Assembly: GCF_002531575.1 (NCBI RefSeq)
Contig: NZ_NWTI01000019.1
Coordinates: 62,001 to 126,000, forward strand
Direction of reading: 5' to 3'
Source of the DNA: Bradyrhizobium sp. Y36
GTDB lineage: Bacteria > Pseudomonadota > Alphaproteobacteria > Rhizobiales > Xanthobacteraceae
Length of the DNA stretch: 64,000 nt
Shown here: piece by piece, positions 17,967-26,560 of the stretch
How the letters are laid out: every line of letters starts with the position of its first letter
Position numbering within the stretch: position 1 is the first letter of the stretch
Program-made: the position numbers and the translations under genes
The notes under the pieces: model-generated
Databases searched by the model: none
The model's input: the letters and a program-made list of their open reading frames with translations, nothing else
What the model was told of the DNA's origin: nothing

Positions 17967-19757
17967 TTGAACGGATGCGTTCGTCTTCTCGCCGGTATCG
18001 CCATAGTTCTTGCTGCAGCTCTGGCCGCGCGTGCGCAATCCGCCGAGCCTCTGCCCGCTCCCATTCCGACGGGACCCGACGATCTGGAGAACGCGGCGCG
18101 CGCGCAGGGCGCGTCGCTGATTCCAAGCTGCAGATTCGCGGGCGCTCGCTGCGGTTATCTCGACCGCAGTGGCAAGACAGTCATCGCGCCGCAGTTCGAC
18201 TGGGTCGATTTGTTCGTTGGCGATCGCGCGCTGGTCGGTAGCGGCGGGAAATATGGCGCGATTGATACGACTGGTCGTTACGCGGTTGCTCCGACTTACG
18301 CGTCCATGAGCAGGTTCGATCGCGGCCTCGCGCTGGTCGTTGTTGGAAATCGCCTGGGCGCAATCAACGAGGATGGGCGAGCAATCGTTCCGGCGGAGCA
18401 CGGCGCGATTATCCGGATCGCGGATGAGGCTTTTCTCGTCGCGGAGCCGCCCTATGCCGTTGGAAGGCAGCCGGACCCGCTGGGCCGCAATGTCGCTCCC
18501 TATGCATATGGCAAGCGGTGGGGCATCGTTGCAAGCGGCGGAAGCTGGATTGTACGCCCCAGTTTCGCACAGGTGAGCATGCTGTCGGAAGATCCGATCG
18601 GACTGTTCTTTGCCTCTGACTCCATGCGCGATAATGTGGGATGGCAGTTGATCCGAGCGGATGGAAGTCCTGTCAACACTGAGAGGTTCGATCATGTTCA
18701 GCTCATCCAGCGTGCTGATGATCGCGCGATCGTGCAGCGGGGCGGGCGCTGGGGCGCCGTCAACGGCAAGGGTGACATCGCCATAGATCTGAAATTCGAC
18801 TGGCTCGGATACTTCCGCGATGGCTGGGCTCCCTATCGACTGGCCGGGCGCGAGGGTCGAATCGACCGGGACGGAAACATCTTGTCGGATGCGGTGGCCC
18901 AACCGCCGAGTTGGAACGGAAAGGTCGGTGCCGTCGTCGATGGCAAGTTGCTCTATACCGATCGCGCCGGCACCGTGTTGCTCGGGACGGATCACCCGAA
19001 ATGCCCTGACGGTCGCCACCTGCGCTTCGAGCAGGGGAATTGGACCATCTTGACGGCCGACGACACGCCGGCGCCTGCCGTTGCGTTCCGTTACGTGCAG
19101 CTCGCGTGCAACGGGCCGTCGGTCGTCCAGTACGATAATAAATGGGGTTTCATATCGGTGGACGGCAAACTTCTGGCCGGTCGCTATTTCGATCGAGCCC
19201 AAGCTTTTCACGATGGAATTGCAACGATCGTCGATAACGGATTATGGGCCGTCATCGGCGAAGACGGATCGCCACTGCTCGGGCCACTGAAGCTCGCGCG
19301 AGGCACGGCGACCAGCGGAACCGGCGTGTACAGCATCGAATTCGAGGAAGGCTATAGGACGCTCGACAAGGCGCTGCTTGCCGAGCTCGTGCGAGATCCC
19401 AGTGTCCTCACGCATCGCCTTGCGCCGCGCCTGCCTTGGTCCGAAGGGCTCGCGGCGCAGCTTGACGACAAGACCGGTAGATGGGGGTTCATCGATGCGA
19501 CGAAGAATTTCGTCATTGCGCCGCAATTCGATGCCGTGAGCCCCTTTCATCGGGGTTCTGCCTGGGCCGCCTTTCCCGACCGTCGTGAATGGTGCTCGAT
19601 CGACAAGGCCGGAAACATCGTGTCCGCCGTCCAGTGTCGATGCGGCCAACCGATCATGCGTCTCGAGCACTACACGCCGCCGCCCAACGTCGCGTGCTAT
19701 GACGACGGCATCCGCATTGTTCGTGGAATGCCGGTCATCCGTGGAACTGCCCACTAG
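17967..19757 (+). CDS. Secreted WG-repeat protein
   Basis: A 596-residue exported protein made mostly of WG (KWGF) repeats, each a beta unit of about 25-30 residues. Examples are GKYGAIDTTGRYAVAPTY, KRWGIVASGGSWIVRPSF, GRWGAVNGKGDIAIDLKF, NKWGFISVDGKLLAGRYF and GRWGFIDATKNFVIAPQF. The signal peptide VRLLAGIAIVLAAALAARAQ directs it to the periplasm. I chose TTG 17967 because TCGGAGG ends ten bases upstream and the protein then begins with the signal peptide. Cysteines cluster near both ends. WG repeats act in protein binding and some are inhibitors or toxin accessories; a specific role is not evident. Its G+C looks slightly lower than that of its neighbours. Confidence 0.87.
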   Translation: MNGCVRLLAGIAIVLAAALAARAQSAEPLPAPIPTGPDDLENAARAQGASLIPSCRFAGARCGYLDRSGKTVIAPQFDWVDLFVGDRALVGSGGKYGAIDTTGRYAVAPTYASMSRFDRGLALVVVGNRLGAINEDGRAIVPAEHGAIIRIADEAFLVAEPPYAVGRQPDPLGRNVAPYAYGKRWGIVASGGSWIVRPSFAQVSMLSEDPIGLFFASDSMRDNVGWQLIRADGSPVNTERFDHVQLIQRADDRAIVQRGGRWGAVNGKGDIAIDLKFDWLGYFRDGWAPYRLAGREGRIDRDGNILSDAVAQPPSWNGKVGAVVDGKLLYTDRAGTVLLGTDHPKCPDGRHLRFEQGNWTILTADDTPAPAVAFRYVQLACNGPSVVQYDNKWGFISVDGKLLAGRYFDRAQAFHDGIATIVDNGLWAVIGEDGSPLLGPLKLARGTATSGTGVYSIEFEEGYRTLDKALLAELVRDPSVLTHRLAPRLPWSEGLAAQLDDKTGRWGFIDATKNFVIAPQFDAVSPFHRGSAWAAFPDRREWCSIDKAGNIVSAVQCRCGQPIMRLEHYTPPPNVACYDDGIRIVRGMPVIRGTAH

Positions 19758-19769
19758 CAACTTCGTCCG

Positions 19770-20630
19770 TCAGGACCTTCGGCGAGGAGCCGTGCGCGCG
19801 ACTCTGCTTGGCTTGCGCGGCCGCTTCTGCAGTTTCCCGACAAATTCCTTCAGCGCATCCGCCAGCGGCGTGGAGGCGCGGTAGGCGAGGCCGACCTCGC
19901 GCTTCACCTTGACCTCGATCTCGCGCACGGCGACATCAGGATTGCCGCGCGCCACGCCCTCGGGGACGATGGCGACCCCGACCCCTGCGGCGACCAGTGC
20001 CATCGCCCAATCTTCCGACTGCGCGATCGCCGCGGTTTGCCGCTGCTGCGCGCCGCGGCCGAAGAACGCGCTCTGCTCGCAATGGCAGCGGTCGATCAGC
20101 GGCACGCCGGCGAGATCGGCGGTCCGGAGCTTGTCCTTCAGCGTCAGCGGATGCGACGGCGGCAGCGCGGCGACATAGCGCTCGCTCCACAGCGCGACGA
20201 ACTGTTCATCCTTGCGCAGCATGCTCCTGGAGATGATGCGCGCATCGGCGGGCTCGTCGCTGCCGACGAGGCGGAGCGAAACGTCGCTGCGCGCGGTCAG
20301 CGGCTTCAGCAGCGCGATGGTCCGGGGCACGTCGAGCGTGCGCATCAGGCCGAGCGTGACATTCGTCTTGGTGCTCGGCTTCCTGAACAGGCTGCGCGCG
20401 GCATCGGTCTCGTCGATGATGCGGCGGGCGAGGGCGTGAAACTGTTCGGCGGACGCGGTCGGCGCGACGCCCTTCTTGTGCCGGACGAACAACGTGGTGC
20501 CGAGCTCCGCCTCCAGATGGGTGATGGCGGTCGAGATCGAGGGCTGCGACACGAAGCAGGCCCGCGCCGCGGCGGTCAGGTTGCGCGCGCGGTAGACGGC
20601 GGCGAAGTAGCGAAGCTCGCGGATATCCAT
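19770..20630 (-). CDS. LysR-family transcriptional regulator
   Basis: A 286-residue LysR regulator. The winged helix-turn-helix occupies residues 1-60 (MDIRELRYFAAVYRARNLTA, with SQPSISTAITHLEAELGTTL as the recognition region). The effector domain follows from about residue 90. It is transcribed away from the metallo-hydrolase gene at 20724 with a 93-base gap that contains an AATATC-N7-GATATT dyad, so it probably controls that gene and itself. It ends 12 bases from the convergent WG-repeat gene. Confidence 0.95.
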   Translation of the reverse strand: MDIRELRYFAAVYRARNLTAAARACFVSQPSISTAITHLEAELGTTLFVRHKKGVAPTASAEQFHALARRIIDETDAARSLFRKPSTKTNVTLGLMRTLDVPRTIALLKPLTARSDVSLRLVGSDEPADARIISRSMLRKDEQFVALWSERYVAALPPSHPLTLKDKLRTADLAGVPLIDRCHCEQSAFFGRGAQQRQTAAIAQSEDWAMALVAAGVGVAIVPEGVARGNPDVAVREIEVKVKREVGLAYRASTPLADALKEFVGKLQKRPRKPSRVARTAPRRRS

Positions 20631-20647
20631 AGGAATGGCCTAGAGAT

Positions 20648-20666
20648 AATATCAATACTCGATATT
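20648..20666. promoter_or_regulatory. LysR-type operator dyad
   Basis: AATATC, seven bases, GATATT forms a perfect 6-bp dyad between the divergent LysR and hydrolase genes, in the position expected of an LTTR recognition site. A wider inverted pair, CCATAGG (20627-20633) and CCTATGG (20670-20676), flanks it and could mark the activation half. Confidence 0.5.
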
Positions 20667-20723
20667 TTACCTATGGCTGGAAGGATGACAAGAACGTCCT
20701 GCCCATAACCGGCAGGACACGCG

Positions 20724-21560
20724 ATGAAAATCCACCATCTCAACGCCGGCACGATGTGCCCGATCGGCCGCCGCCTGGTGAACGGCAGCGGCGGCCTGTT
20801 CCAGCGCGCCCGCCTGGTCTGCCACTGTCTGCTGATCGAGACCAAGGACGGGCTCGCCCTGGTCGACACCGGCATCGGCCTCGACGACATCGCCGCGCCC
20901 GCGCGGCTGGGGCGGCGCTGGGTGCGGCAGACCGCGCCGAGGCTCGATCCCGCGGAGACGGCAGCCGAGCAGGTGAGGGCGCTCGGCTATTCGCTCGAGG
21001 ACGTGCGCCACGTGCTGCTGACGCATCTCGACCGCGATCACGCCGGCGGCGTGCCCGACTTTCCCCATGCCGCGATCCACGTCCATCGCGCCGAATACGA
21101 CATGGCGGTGCTGCACAAGCCGGCACCACCCGAAGGGCGCTATGTCACGGGGCAGTGGAGCCACGGCCCGCATTGGTCATTCTATGGCGAAGCCGGCGAG
21201 GACTGGTTCGGCTTCAGGGGCGTGCGCGCGCTCGGCGACAAGGAGGCGGACATCCTGATGATTCCGCTCGCCGGCCACACGCTCGGCCATTGCGGTATCG
21301 CGGTGCGATCGGGCGATACCTGGCTGCTGCATGCCGGCGACAGTTACTTCCACCATGCCCAGCTTGATGCATCGCCGCGCATGCCGTTGATGCTCGGCTA
21401 CTTCCAGCGCCGTGGCGACATGGATCGCGACATGCGGATCGCCAACCAGGAACGGCTGCGCGCGCTGAAGCGCGATCACGGCGATCGCGTGAGCATCGTC
21501 AACAGCCACGATCCCGCCGATTACGAGCGTTGCCGCTGCGGAGGGCATCCACTGTCATGA
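20724..21560 (+). CDS. Metallo-beta-lactamase-fold hydrolase, lactonase-like
   Basis: A 278-residue MBL-fold enzyme resembling AHL-lactonase-type hydrolases: MKIHHLNAGTMCPIG at the start, the metal motif LLTHLDRDHAGG (about residues 98-109), HVHRAEYDMAV, GHTLGHCGIAV and LLHAGDSYFHHAQ. In the canonical HxHxDH motif the second His is Asp here, a substitution seen in some MBL subfamilies, so metal occupancy may differ. No signal peptide. It could open N-acyl homoserine lactones or another lactone. The divergent LysR gene suggests substrate-dependent induction. Confidence 0.9.
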   Translation: MKIHHLNAGTMCPIGRRLVNGSGGLFQRARLVCHCLLIETKDGLALVDTGIGLDDIAAPARLGRRWVRQTAPRLDPAETAAEQVRALGYSLEDVRHVLLTHLDRDHAGGVPDFPHAAIHVHRAEYDMAVLHKPAPPEGRYVTGQWSHGPHWSFYGEAGEDWFGFRGVRALGDKEADILMIPLAGHTLGHCGIAVRSGDTWLLHAGDSYFHHAQLDASPRMPLMLGYFQRRGDMDRDMRIANQERLRALKRDHGDRVSIVNSHDPADYERCRCGGHPLS

Positions 21561-21644
21561 GACCAATGTTCGGCCAACAGATGGGCCCAAGTTCTGACAA
21601 TTCGTGCTATGGATGTCGCCTGAACGCCAGGCGGAGCCAGTGTC

Positions 21645-22103
21645 GTGATCTGTGAAAAGTCTCGTGATCGGTTGGCTCTGGCGCTTCGGCGCTACGTGGC
21701 GGGACGTATCAGTAACGACGATTTGGCAGGGATCAAAGTTGATTGGCGGGATCGCGGTGCGGTTGCGGTCCGCCAGATGGCATGGAGCCTCTACGACGAT
21801 ACGAGGCACCACTATGCCACAGGCAGGCACGCGATAAACTGCAGCGGCAAGCGGATAGTCGCAAGGTGGATCGTATTCCTGCATAGCGACAGGGAATATC
21901 TTTGGCCTGACTATTCTTTCATTCAAATCATCAATTGGCCCCTCAACTTGTTGACCCTTGGCTGGTGGGAGCGCCGCAAGAACATTCGTCGCCGGGAGTT
22001 TAGGCGAGCAGGGGACTTCGCTGCGTGGCCGTTCATAGCGATGACTGACCTCGATGCGGAAGCGCAAGAGCCACGATACTTGTCAGGGCTGCGTCGGCAT
22101 TGA
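21645..22103 (+). CDS. Hypothetical protein
   Basis: A 152-residue protein from a GTG start with GGCGGAGCC upstream. It has an N-terminal helical segment (RLALALRRYVAGRISNDDL) and then a Trp/Tyr-rich half (REYLWPDYSFIQIINWPLNLL, shown as overlapping parts; TLGWWERRKNIRRREF) that could contact the membrane. The codon and base composition is less GC-rich than the neighbours. I recognise no family. It runs towards the convergent AA_synth gene with a 48-base gap. Confidence 0.65.
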   Translation: MICEKSRDRLALALRRYVAGRISNDDLAGIKVDWRDRGAVAVRQMAWSLYDDTRHHYATGRHAINCSGKRIVARWIVFLHSDREYLWPDYSFIQIINWPLNLLTLGWWERRKNIRRREFRRAGDFAAWPFIAMTDLDAEAQEPRYLSGLRRH

Positions 22104-22151
22104 CTTCCGCTGTGAGGCTGTTGCGGCGCGCATTGAGCGCGCGCTGACGCA

Positions 22152-22730
22152 TCACCGCTGCCCGTCGTGCACGGCGATCTCCGACGCCTTGAGGCCGCCG
22201 ATGCGCGCGTGGGGGCGGCCGCCGGTGGCCATCACGAGGCCGAAGGCGATCTCGTCGCGGCGCGGTGCGTCCCACAGCGTCATCTCCGCGGTGCCGAAAT
22301 GGCTGCGAACATAGGCGGCATGGATGTGGCCGAGCGGCACCATCAGGCGGGTGCCGGGTCCGCCGATGGTCTTCGCCGCCGGCACGATCGCTTTGGGTTG
22401 CCCGAGCATCTCACGCATGCCGTGGCCGCCGGCTTCATGCCAGACGGCGCCGTGCTCGAGCTCGCCGTCCTCGCCGACGATGATGCCCTTGCCATAGGCT
22501 TCGATCCGCGGGGCGCCGCCGAGCTGCGTGATCAGATCGGTCGCGAGCGCGCGCCCGAGTTCGCGCAAGGACGCCTGGAACGGCATCAGGTCCGGCTCGT
22601 AGCGGCCGGCGAAGGGATTGCGGATTACCGCGATGGCGGTGCCGACCAGAAGCGGCGTCTCCAGCCGGGGGCCGCGCTCGTGCCAGACGGTCTCGACGCC
22701 GAGCGAGGTCTTGCGAATGTCGTAGGACAT
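22152..22730 (-). CDS. Amino acid synthesis (AA_synth, DUF1185) family protein
   Basis: A 192-residue protein of the AA_synth family. It carries family patterns IAVIRNPFAGRYEPDL, EAYGKGIIVGEDGELEHGA, GPGTRLMVPLGHIHA and RDEIAFGLVMATGGRPHARI. The family name is historical: members occur in catabolic operons and no reaction is firmly known. ATG 22730 begins MSYDIRKTSLGVETV; the open frame extends upstream only over the FAH gene. It starts nine bases after the FAH stop, so the two are one operon. Confidence 0.88.
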   Translation of the reverse strand: MSYDIRKTSLGVETVWHERGPRLETPLLVGTAIAVIRNPFAGRYEPDLMPFQASLRELGRALATDLITQLGGAPRIEAYGKGIIVGEDGELEHGAVWHEAGGHGMREMLGQPKAIVPAAKTIGGPGTRLMVPLGHIHAAYVRSHFGTAEMTLWDAPRRDEIAFGLVMATGGRPHARIGGLKASEIAVHDGQR

Positions 22731-22738
22731 GAGTGGCT

Positions 22739-23602
22739 TTACGCCTCGTCCACGACGGGATTGCGGAGCACGCCGATATTCTCGATCTCGACCTCCACCA
22801 CGTCGCCCGGCTTGAGGAAGACCGGCGGCTTGCGGGTGAAGCCGACGCCGGCCGGCGTGCCTGTCGCGATGACGTCGCCGGGCACGAGGTCGAAAATGGT
22901 CGAGCAATATTCGATCAGCCGCGGGATCGAGAAGATCAGCATCGAGGTGTCGGAGGACTGCACGGTCGCGCCGTTGACGCGCGTCTCGAGCTTCAACTTG
23001 GTGGGATCACCGATCTCGTCCGGCGTGACCAGCCACGGCCCGAACGGGCCGGTGCCGACAAAATTCTTGCCCGAGGCGATCTGCTGCGCATGACGCTGCC
23101 AGTCGCGCACGCTGACGTCGTTGTAGATCGAATAGCCCGCCACGTGAGTCCACGCGTCGGCCTGGCTGATGTGGCGGCCGCCCTTGCCGATGACGACGGC
23201 GAGCTCGCCCTCCCAGTCGAAATTGTCCGAGACCTTCGGCCGGATCACCGGCGCGTTGTGGCCGACCTGCGAGCGCCAGACCCGCAGGAAGATCGGCGGA
23301 AACTCGGTGATCTCGCGCTTCATGCCGAACGCCACGGCTTCGTTGTGGTGATCCAGATAGTTGCGCACGGCGCAGACGATCTTCTCGGGGCGCGGGATCA
23401 CCGGCAGATATTTGACGTCGCCGAGCGCCAGCGTGGGCTTGTGCCCGGCGACGATGGCCTCGCGTCGCGCGTAATCGTCGCTGCCGAGAAATTCCGCGAG
23501 CGTCGGGTACTGCGGCAGGGCACGGCCGAGATCCACCACGCCGTTTTCGACAACGGCGCCCCAGCTTTCCCGATTTCCATCCAAGAACGACAGCAGTTTC
23601 AT
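22739..23602 (-). CDS. Fumarylacetoacetate hydrolase (FAH) family enzyme
   Basis: A 287-residue FAH-family protein. The N-terminal lid domain (MKLLSFLDGNRESWGAVVEN) precedes the catalytic domain, with metal ligands in WEGELAVVIGKGGRHI and later TGTPAGVGFTRKPP and GDVVEVEIENIG. Family members cleave C-C bonds or hydrate or decarboxylate 2-oxo acids made by ring-cleaving dioxygenases. Its neighbours (a two-domain VOC protein and a quinone-reductase-like dehydrogenase) suggest a small aromatic-type pathway. Start ATG 23602. A palindromic operator (23655-23668) lies 53 bases upstream. Confidence 0.92.
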   Translation of the reverse strand: MKLLSFLDGNRESWGAVVENGVVDLGRALPQYPTLAEFLGSDDYARREAIVAGHKPTLALGDVKYLPVIPRPEKIVCAVRNYLDHHNEAVAFGMKREITEFPPIFLRVWRSQVGHNAPVIRPKVSDNFDWEGELAVVIGKGGRHISQADAWTHVAGYSIYNDVSVRDWQRHAQQIASGKNFVGTGPFGPWLVTPDEIGDPTKLKLETRVNGATVQSSDTSMLIFSIPRLIEYCSTIFDLVPGDVIATGTPAGVGFTRKPPVFLKPGDVVEVEIENIGVLRNPVVDEA

Positions 23603-23654
23603 GGTTCCGCCCCGAGGGTTCTGTTTAAAGGTTCCAATTTTCGATCTAATGCAT

Positions 23655-23668
23655 TATTTTCGAAAATA
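23655..23668. promoter_or_regulatory. GntR operator palindrome upstream of FAH operon
   Basis: TATTTTCGAAAATA, a perfect 14-bp palindrome in the 105-base gap between the GntR stop and the FAH start. The same core, ATTTTCGAAAAT, recurs at 24484-24495, together with an imperfect copy at 24466. Shared sequence and location imply one regulator, most likely the adjacent GntR protein. Confidence 0.65.
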
Positions 23669-23707
23669 CGGCGCGATGCAAGCCCGCCCTGTGAAAATGC
23701 CGGTCGC

Positions 23708-24409
23708 CTATTCGGTGTCGAGCAGGTGGGCCGCGTATGTCGCGACGTTGTCGGCGGTCGAGCGGATATGGCTCTCGATCAGCTGCACGGCGAGATCGGC
23801 ATTGCGCGAGATGGCGGCCTGCATGATCGCCTGGTGCTCGCCGGCCTTGTCGCGCGGGCGCGGCCGGAAATTCGCCGACAGGTGCCGATAGCGCTCGGCG
23901 CGATCGAACAGCTCGGCGCGAATGGCGAGCAGCGTCGCCGAGCCGCACGCCGACACCAGCGCCTCGTGGAACTGGCGATGGGCGATCTTCCACTCGGGAT
24001 CGCGCAGGGGATGCTCGGGGTCGCGCTGCTCGATTCGCTTCAATCTATGCAGCGTGGAGATCACGGCGATTTCCCAATCGTCGTCGCCCCGCTCGATCGA
24101 GCGGCGGATCAATTCCACCTCGACCAGCACGCGCGCATCGGTGACCTCGATCAGGTCCTGGCGGCTGACCGGCGCGACGCGGAAGCCGCGCTGCTCCTGC
24201 GCGTCGACGAGGCCTTCCGCGGCCAGCGCCGTCAGCGCCTCGCGCAGCGTCGTAAAGCTCGCGCCGAACCGTTCGCGCAGCACGTCGAAGCGCAGCGGCT
24301 CGTTCGGCGCAAGCGCGCAGGCAATGATCTCCTCGCGCAGCCGATGCGTGATGTCGGCGGCGATGGTCTTGCCGAATTCCTTGCGGGGACGAATGGCGCT
24401 GTCGGGCAT
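23708..24409 (-). CDS. GntR-family (FadR/FCD) transcriptional regulator
   Basis: A 233-residue GntR regulator. The winged helix-turn-helix is N-terminal (about residues 15-80, ALAPNEPLRFDVLRERFGAS then LREALTALAAEGLVD), and the FCD effector domain is C-terminal, with the metal-site pattern ARVLVEVELIRRSIERGD and the late His segment LIESHIRSTADN. FCD regulators bind small organic acids. It lies between the FAH operon and the divergent dehydrogenase operon, and both flanking gaps carry an ATTTTCGAAAAT palindrome. It probably represses both and itself until the pathway substrate appears. Confidence 0.95.
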   Translation of the reverse strand: MPDSAIRPRKEFGKTIAADITHRLREEIIACALAPNEPLRFDVLRERFGASFTTLREALTALAAEGLVDAQEQRGFRVAPVSRQDLIEVTDARVLVEVELIRRSIERGDDDWEIAVISTLHRLKRIEQRDPEHPLRDPEWKIAHRQFHEALVSACGSATLLAIRAELFDRAERYRHLSANFRPRPRDKAGEHQAIMQAAISRNADLAVQLIESHIRSTADNVATYAAHLLDTE

Positions 24410-24465
24410 GGCTCAGCCAATGAATCGATGGCCCAAGATGCCGCGGCAACGACCATCTTGCAATA

Positions 24466-24495
24466 ATTTTCGTAAACGGTATGATTTTCGAAAAT
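24466..24495. promoter_or_regulatory. Pair of GntR operator sites
   Basis: ATTTTCGAAAAT (24484-24495, perfect 12-bp palindrome) is preceded 18 bases earlier by the imperfect copy ATTTTCGTAAAC (24466-24477). Both lie in the 107-base divergent gap between the GntR gene and the dehydrogenase gene at 24517. A spacing near two helical turns would put both sites on one face of the DNA. Confidence 0.65.
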
Positions 24496-24516
24496 ATGGC
24501 CTGGGGAGTGTGAGGC

Positions 24517-25509
24517 ATGAGGGCGGTGCTGGTGCGTCAGCCGGGTGGGCCGGAGGCACTTGAGGTGGTCGAGCGTCCGGTGCCCGCGCCGGGCGCAGGC
24601 CAGGTGCAGATCCGGGCCGAGGCGTTCGGGGTCGGGCAGCCCGACGTGCTGATCCGGCGCGGCGTCTACAAATGGATGCCGCCGTTGCCGGCCAATCCGG
24701 GCAACGACGTCGCGGGGCGCATTTCCGCACTCGGGCCCGGTGTCGAGGGCTTTGCGATCGGCCAGAAGGTGCTGCTGAGCGCGCGCGATCTCTCCCAGCG
24801 CGGCGGTTGCTATGCCGATTATGTCGTTGCGCCCGCGGACGCCGTGCACACGCTGCCGGACAATGTCGATCTGCAAGCCGCGGTGTGCCTCTCGAACTAC
24901 CAGGTCGCCTACGCGCTGCTGCACGAGTGCCGGCATCCGCGCGCGCCGGGAAGCGTGCTCGTGATTGGGGCTGCCGGCGGCGTCGGCACCGCGCTGGTGC
25001 AGTTGGCGAAGCTTGCCGGGATGACCGTCATCGGCACGGTCTCGACCGAGGAGAAGGCCGCGTTTGCCAGGGCGAACGGCGCCGATCACATCATCTTCTA
25101 CCGCAGCGAGGATGTGGTGGCACGCGCCCGCGAGCTGACGGATGGCGAGGGCGTCGGCCTCGTGCTCGATCACGTCTGCGGGCCGGAATTCACCGCCTAT
25201 CTCGGCGCCCTCGGCAAATGGGGCACGCTGCTGTCGTACAATGCCTTTGCCGGATTGCCGGAAGAGAATTTGATGGCGGCGATGCGGGATCATCTCGACA
25301 TCTGTCCGGCGATCCGCTGCTTCTCCTTCCACATCTACGATCATGATCGCGACGGGCGCCGCGCCCTGATGCGCAACGTGATCGATGCGCTGAGCCGCAA
25401 TGCCATCAGGCCGGCGATCTCGGCGGTCTTGAAGCTCGATGAGGTCAGAAAGGCGCATACGCTGCTGGAGCAGGGTTCGGCGCTCGGCAAGATCATCATG
25501 ATTCCATGA
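24517..25509 (+). CDS. Quinone-oxidoreductase-like zinc-free alcohol dehydrogenase
   Basis: A 330-residue MDR-superfamily enzyme. GNDVAGRISALGPGVEGFAI is the catalytic-domain motif, and VIGAAGGVGTALVQLAKLAG (about residues 149-168) is the Rossmann nucleotide loop (AxxGxxG pattern for NADPH quinone reductases). The Cys and His zinc ligands of true alcohol dehydrogenases are absent, so it likely reduces an enone or quinone with NADPH. It starts the operon driven from the GntR operator pair and is followed by the VOC gene within about 16 bases. Confidence 0.93.
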   Translation: MRAVLVRQPGGPEALEVVERPVPAPGAGQVQIRAEAFGVGQPDVLIRRGVYKWMPPLPANPGNDVAGRISALGPGVEGFAIGQKVLLSARDLSQRGGCYADYVVAPADAVHTLPDNVDLQAAVCLSNYQVAYALLHECRHPRAPGSVLVIGAAGGVGTALVQLAKLAGMTVIGTVSTEEKAAFARANGADHIIFYRSEDVVARARELTDGEGVGLVLDHVCGPEFTAYLGALGKWGTLLSYNAFAGLPEENLMAAMRDHLDICPAIRCFSFHIYDHDRDGRRALMRNVIDALSRNAIRPAISAVLKLDEVRKAHTLLEQGSALGKIIMIP

Positions 25510-25525
25510 GGGGATGGACCGCACG

Positions 25526-26431
25526 ATGACGACACAACAACCCATCGCACGCTTCACCCGGCTGCGGCACGCGACCTTCACCTCGCCCGATCCGGAGCGG
25601 CTGCTCGATTATTATCGCGGCGTGATCGGTCTCGGCCTCGTTGCCCGCGACGGACAACGTCTGTTCCTCGCCAACGATTCCGAGCAGCTCTCGCTCGTGA
25701 TCGAGCCCGGCGATGCCGCGCTGAAGAGCATCGCCTTCGAGATATCTCCCGATGTCCAGATGGAAACGCTGGGCGCCGCGCTGAAGCAGGCCGATTTGCG
25801 GCCCGAGCTGCGGAGCGATCCGCTGCCGGGCGTCGCCAGGCTGTTGTCGTTCACCGATCCCGAAGGCACGCGCTTCGAGCTGATCCAGGGCTGGACGCCG
25901 ACGCCTGCGCAGGAGCGGATCGGTGCGCTTGCCGTCGCCAAGCTCGGCCATGTCGCGCTGCGCACGCCCGATCCCAGGGCCGCGTCGGACTTCTTCGCAA
26001 ACGTGACGGGCCTGCGCGTCTCCGACTGGATCGAGGACCGCTTCGTCTTCATGCGCAGCGGCTACGAGCATCACACGTTGAATTTTGCCCGCGCCTCCGA
26101 TCGGGCCCTGCATCACTTCGCCTTCGAGCTGCGCGGCCCCGAGCACATGCATCGGGCCTGCGACCATCTCGCGCGGCACAAGCTGCCCGTGCTCTGGGGC
26201 CCGGTACGCCACGGCCCCGGCCACAACACCGCGATTTATCACCGCAATCCCGACGGGCATCTGGTTGAGCTGTTTTGCGATCTCGACCGCATGACCGACG
26301 AGGCGCTCGGCTATTTTGACCCGCGTCCGTGGCATCGCGACCGTCCGCAGCGGCCCAAGGTCTGGGTCGGGCTGCCGCGCGACGTCTGGGGCATGCCGCC
26401 GTCGCCCGAATGCACGGAGTTCGCGCGTTAG
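25526..26431 (+). CDS. Two-domain VOC protein, extradiol dioxygenase-like
   Basis: A 301-residue protein with two beta-alpha-beta VOC modules, each starting with the typical signature: RLRHATFTSPDPERLLDYYR and KLGHVALRTPDPRAASDFFA. In the second module the 2-His-1-Glu metal triad is complete: GHVAL, HHFAF and GHLVELF. Two-module VOC enzymes with this triad are typically extradiol ring-cleaving dioxygenases, which supports a meta-cleavage role with the FAH hydrolase. ATG 25526 gives a better spacing to GAGGGGATGG than ATG 25514. A hairpin repeat begins at its stop codon. Confidence 0.9.
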   Translation: MTTQQPIARFTRLRHATFTSPDPERLLDYYRGVIGLGLVARDGQRLFLANDSEQLSLVIEPGDAALKSIAFEISPDVQMETLGAALKQADLRPELRSDPLPGVARLLSFTDPEGTRFELIQGWTPTPAQERIGALAVAKLGHVALRTPDPRAASDFFANVTGLRVSDWIEDRFVFMRSGYEHHTLNFARASDRALHHFAFELRGPEHMHRACDHLARHKLPVLWGPVRHGPGHNTAIYHRNPDGHLVELFCDLDRMTDEALGYFDPRPWHRDRPQRPKVWVGLPRDVWGMPPSPECTEFAR

Positions 26432-26479
26432 AGCATGATCCGGAAAAGTGTGAAGCGGTTTTTCGAACGGATCATGCTC
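26431..26479. repeat. Rhizobial palindromic element, GAGCATGATCCG
   Basis: GAGCATGATCCG (26431-26442) and CGGATCATGCTC (26468-26479) are perfect 12-bp inverted arms around a GGAAAAGTGTGAAGCGG-type centre. This AGAGCATGATCCGGAAAAGTG element is a well-known dispersed palindrome of Rhizobiales. It starts at the VOC stop codon and may end the transcript or stabilise its 3' end. Confidence 0.8.
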
Positions 26480-26560
26480 GCACTTTAACGGCTTCGATCA
26501 CGACTTGAAGACGCCGCGCGCGTTGCGGCCAACGACATAAGATCAAAGGGAGAAGCATCC

